In this document: positions 62,600 through 64,000 of the stretch, piece after piece
Layout of the letters: each line of letters begins with the position of its first letter
How positions within the stretch are numbered: the stretch's first letter is position 1
Origin: DATKCA01 sp035544675
Lineage (GTDB): Bacteria; Acidobacteriota; Thermoanaerobaculia; Gp7-AA8
NCBI GenBank assembly: GCA_035544675.1
Contig: DATKCA010000026.1
Span: 1 to 64,000, forward strand
Direction: 5' to 3'
DNA length: 64,000 nucleotides
The notes under the pieces: generated by a model
The model's database searches: none
What the model was told of the DNA's origin: nothing
The model's input: only the letters and a program-made list of their open reading frames with translations
Made by a program: the position numbers and the translations under genes

Positions 62600-63382
62600 C
62601 TACAGGGGCCCAGAGATGCCTCCATCCTTCCTGACCCGCCAGAAGTGAATGGCCATGAGGAATCCGGCTGCCAGCGGGATGACCACGCAGTGCAGCACGT
62701 AGAAGCGGAGCAGCGTGGCGGCCCCGATGGACCGCCCGGCTATCAGCGCGAAGCGCGCGTCGTCACCGGCGTGGATGAGCGGCACGTCGCCCAGTTTGAT
62801 GAGGGAGGACATCGGGCCCTCCTGACCAGCGCCAGGCGTGGCGCGCGCCATGTTCGATCCGACCGTGATGGCCCAGATCGCCAGCTGATCCCACGGAAGC
62901 AGGTAGCCGGTGAAGGACAACAGAAGCGTGAGCACCAGGAGGATCACGCCGACGTTCCAGTTGAACTCGCGCGGCGGCTTGTACGAGCCGGTCATGAAGA
63001 CGCGGAACATGTGCAGCCATACCGCGATGACCATGGCATGCGCGCCCCAGCGGTGCATCTCGCGCATGATCCCGAACGGCGCCTGCTCGCGCAGGTCCAT
63101 GATGTCGGTGAACGCGTATTCGATCGTGGGCCGGTAATAGAACATCAGCAGCAGGCCGGTGACCGTCTCCACCAGGAAAAGGAAGAACGACGTCCCTCCC
63201 ATGCACCAGGTGTAGCTCATGCGCACCCCGGAGCGGCGCACCTTCACGGGATGCAGATGAAGGATGAGGGACCCCAGGACCGCCAGGACGCGCTTGCGGT
63301 TGGTGTTGGGGATGCCAACCCGGAAGATCGACTTCCAGATCTGCGAGTTGACGATGTTTTCCTGGAGTCCCTTGACCGTCAT
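62600..63382 (-). CDS. petB: Cytochrome b (b6-type, N-terminal part)
   Basis: Predicted 260-residue protein with about five helices. The haem ligands appear as histidine pairs in REMHRWGAHAMVIAVWLHMFR and VLHCVVIPLAAGFLMAIHFWR. A long N-terminal segment (about 55 residues) precedes the conserved YTWCMGGTSFF. Split between this and the following gene, it is the quinol-oxidising b subunit. It begins 7 nt after the Rieske gene ends. Confidence 0.95.
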   Translation of the reverse strand: MTVKGLQENIVNSQIWKSIFRVGIPNTNRKRVLAVLGSLILHLHPVKVRRSGVRMSYTWCMGGTSFFLFLVETVTGLLLMFYYRPTIEYAFTDIMDLREQAPFGIMREMHRWGAHAMVIAVWLHMFRVFMTGSYKPPREFNWNVGVILLVLTLLLSFTGYLLPWDQLAIWAITVGSNMARATPGAGQEGPMSSLIKLGDVPLIHAGDDARFALIAGRSIGAATLLRFYVLHCVVIPLAAGFLMAIHFWRVRKDGGISGPL

Positions 63383-63389
63383 GGATCCT

Positions 63390-63962
63390 CTAGATTTTTA
63401 GGAACGACTCGGGATTGGTCCAATCCCCTCTCTCCTGGTGATACTGAACCGACTTGTCGACGACGAGCTGTCCGTCCGCCGGATCGATGATGATCTTGGC
63501 GCGCTCGAGCGGACGCGGCGCGGGACCTTCGAAGTTGATCCCGGTGCGGTAGAAGCCGCTGCCGTGGCACGGGCACTTGAACTTGTTCTGCGAAGGCAGC
63601 CAGTTGGGTTGGCACCCCAGATGGGTGCACGTCGTGATCAGGGCGTACATGATCTCTTCGTTCCGCACGATCCAGATGCCGAACTTCTCTTTCCACCGCT
63701 CGTCGACTTCCCCGACCGAGTAGTCGCCGGGAAGGCCGGCCTTGAACTTCTGCACCGGCTCGAAGAGGACGTTGGGAAAGAGGAACCGCCCCATGATCGC
63801 CGAGAGACCGCCCACCGCGGCGGCCAGAGCGACCCAGGCCGTCGTCAGAACGACGGGAAAGCTACGCCTGGAAATCTCTCCCTGATCGCGAATTTCGGCT
63901 GCCGCGCTCCCGGCCAGAGGAGTCTTCGGAGCCACCTGATATGGCGTGATTTCTTCGGACAT
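63390..63962 (-). CDS. Rieske iron-sulfur protein
   Basis: Predicted 190-residue protein with one N-terminal anchor helix (VVLTTAWVALAAAVGGLSAI) behind a twin-Arg-like SRRSF. The [2Fe-2S] site is CTHLGC and CPCHGSGFYRTG, about 17 residues apart, as in ubiquinol- or plastoquinol-type Rieske proteins. It begins the respiratory operon within this window; anything upstream lies beyond position 64000, and the last 38 bases hold no further gene. Confidence 0.95.
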   Translation of the reverse strand: MSEEITPYQVAPKTPLAGSAAAEIRDQGEISRRSFPVVLTTAWVALAAAVGGLSAIMGRFLFPNVLFEPVQKFKAGLPGDYSVGEVDERWKEKFGIWIVRNEEIMYALITTCTHLGCQPNWLPSQNKFKCPCHGSGFYRTGINFEGPAPRPLERAKIIIDPADGQLVVDKSVQYHQERGDWTNPESFLKI

Positions 63963-64000
63963 TCAACTGTGAGAAGAACGGGTGAACGCGGGCAACAATA

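Overview
This is a high-GC (by eye well above 60%), gene-dense bacterial chromosome segment with many 1-4 nt start/stop overlaps. The gene set suggests an aerobic Gram-negative member of the Acidobacteriota, possibly Thermoanaerobaculia or Vicinamibacteria. It includes a tricorn-type S41 protease, an ACE-like M2 peptidase, a Ser/Thr kinase fused to a TolB-type propeller, BlaI/M56 regulation, a DUF5916 outer-membrane protein, a complete Bat/MoxR cluster, and a Rieske/cytochrome b/multihaem c/aa3 respiratory operon. The phylum call is inference from gene content only.

Layout. 0-7 kb: a MerR-TPR protein and a tripartite RND efflux operon (DUF2892 protein, TolC, adaptor, RND pump), facing a divergent ArsR regulator across a dyad operator. 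7-9.5 kb: a haemolysin III-type membrane protein, a divergent Ku/alkyltransferase-like repair pair, and a frameshifted RAYT transposase remnant. 9.5-20.5 kb: secreted hydrolases (tricorn, beta-lactamase fold, alpha/beta hydrolase, M2 peptidase), an ALDH and a methyltransferase. 20.4-27.9 kb: a MoxR-DUF58-Bat operon. 27.9-33 kb: KsgA, a DUF5916 protein and BlaI/M56-ankyrin. 33-36.5 kb: a NitT/TauT-type ABC operon with two permeases; its binding-protein gene has one in-frame TGA. 36.6-47.3 kb: small unknown proteins, a kinase-propeller, FtsY, a ClpX-like AAA+ protein, a response regulator, VanZ, MarC, a lipid kinase, a hydrolase and ArsC. 47.3-50.6 kb: PdxH, NUDIX, DUF420, SCO1, YdeI and DUF1697. 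50.7-64 kb: the respiratory operon, read on the minus strand as Rieske, cytochrome b, subunit IV-like, octahaem cytochrome c, cupredoxin lipoprotein, CoxA, CoxC, CoxD, two small proteins, CoxB, CtaA, CtaB.

How the genes work together. Quinol would be oxidised by the Rieske/b complex. Electrons would then pass through the octahaem cytochrome and perhaps the amicyanin-like lipoprotein to CuA of CoxB. CtaA/CtaB (haem A), SCO1 (CuA) and DUF420 supply assembly functions. MoxR, DUF58 and the VWA/TPR Bat proteins form one chaperone-like cell-envelope system.

Two non-coding repeat systems fill most gaps. One is a REP/BIME-like family with GGAATGG/CCATTCC ends, tied to the RAYT remnant; two near-identical copies lie in inverted orientation about 6.4 kb apart. 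The other is a set of 7-bp tandem repeats, often in inverted arms that can fold into hairpins. Four consecutive gaps of the respiratory operon carry such elements, with units alternating GGTTTCC, GGCTCTT, GGTTTCC, GGCTCTT. The strongest leads are these heptad hairpins and the in-frame TGA in the ABC binding protein.
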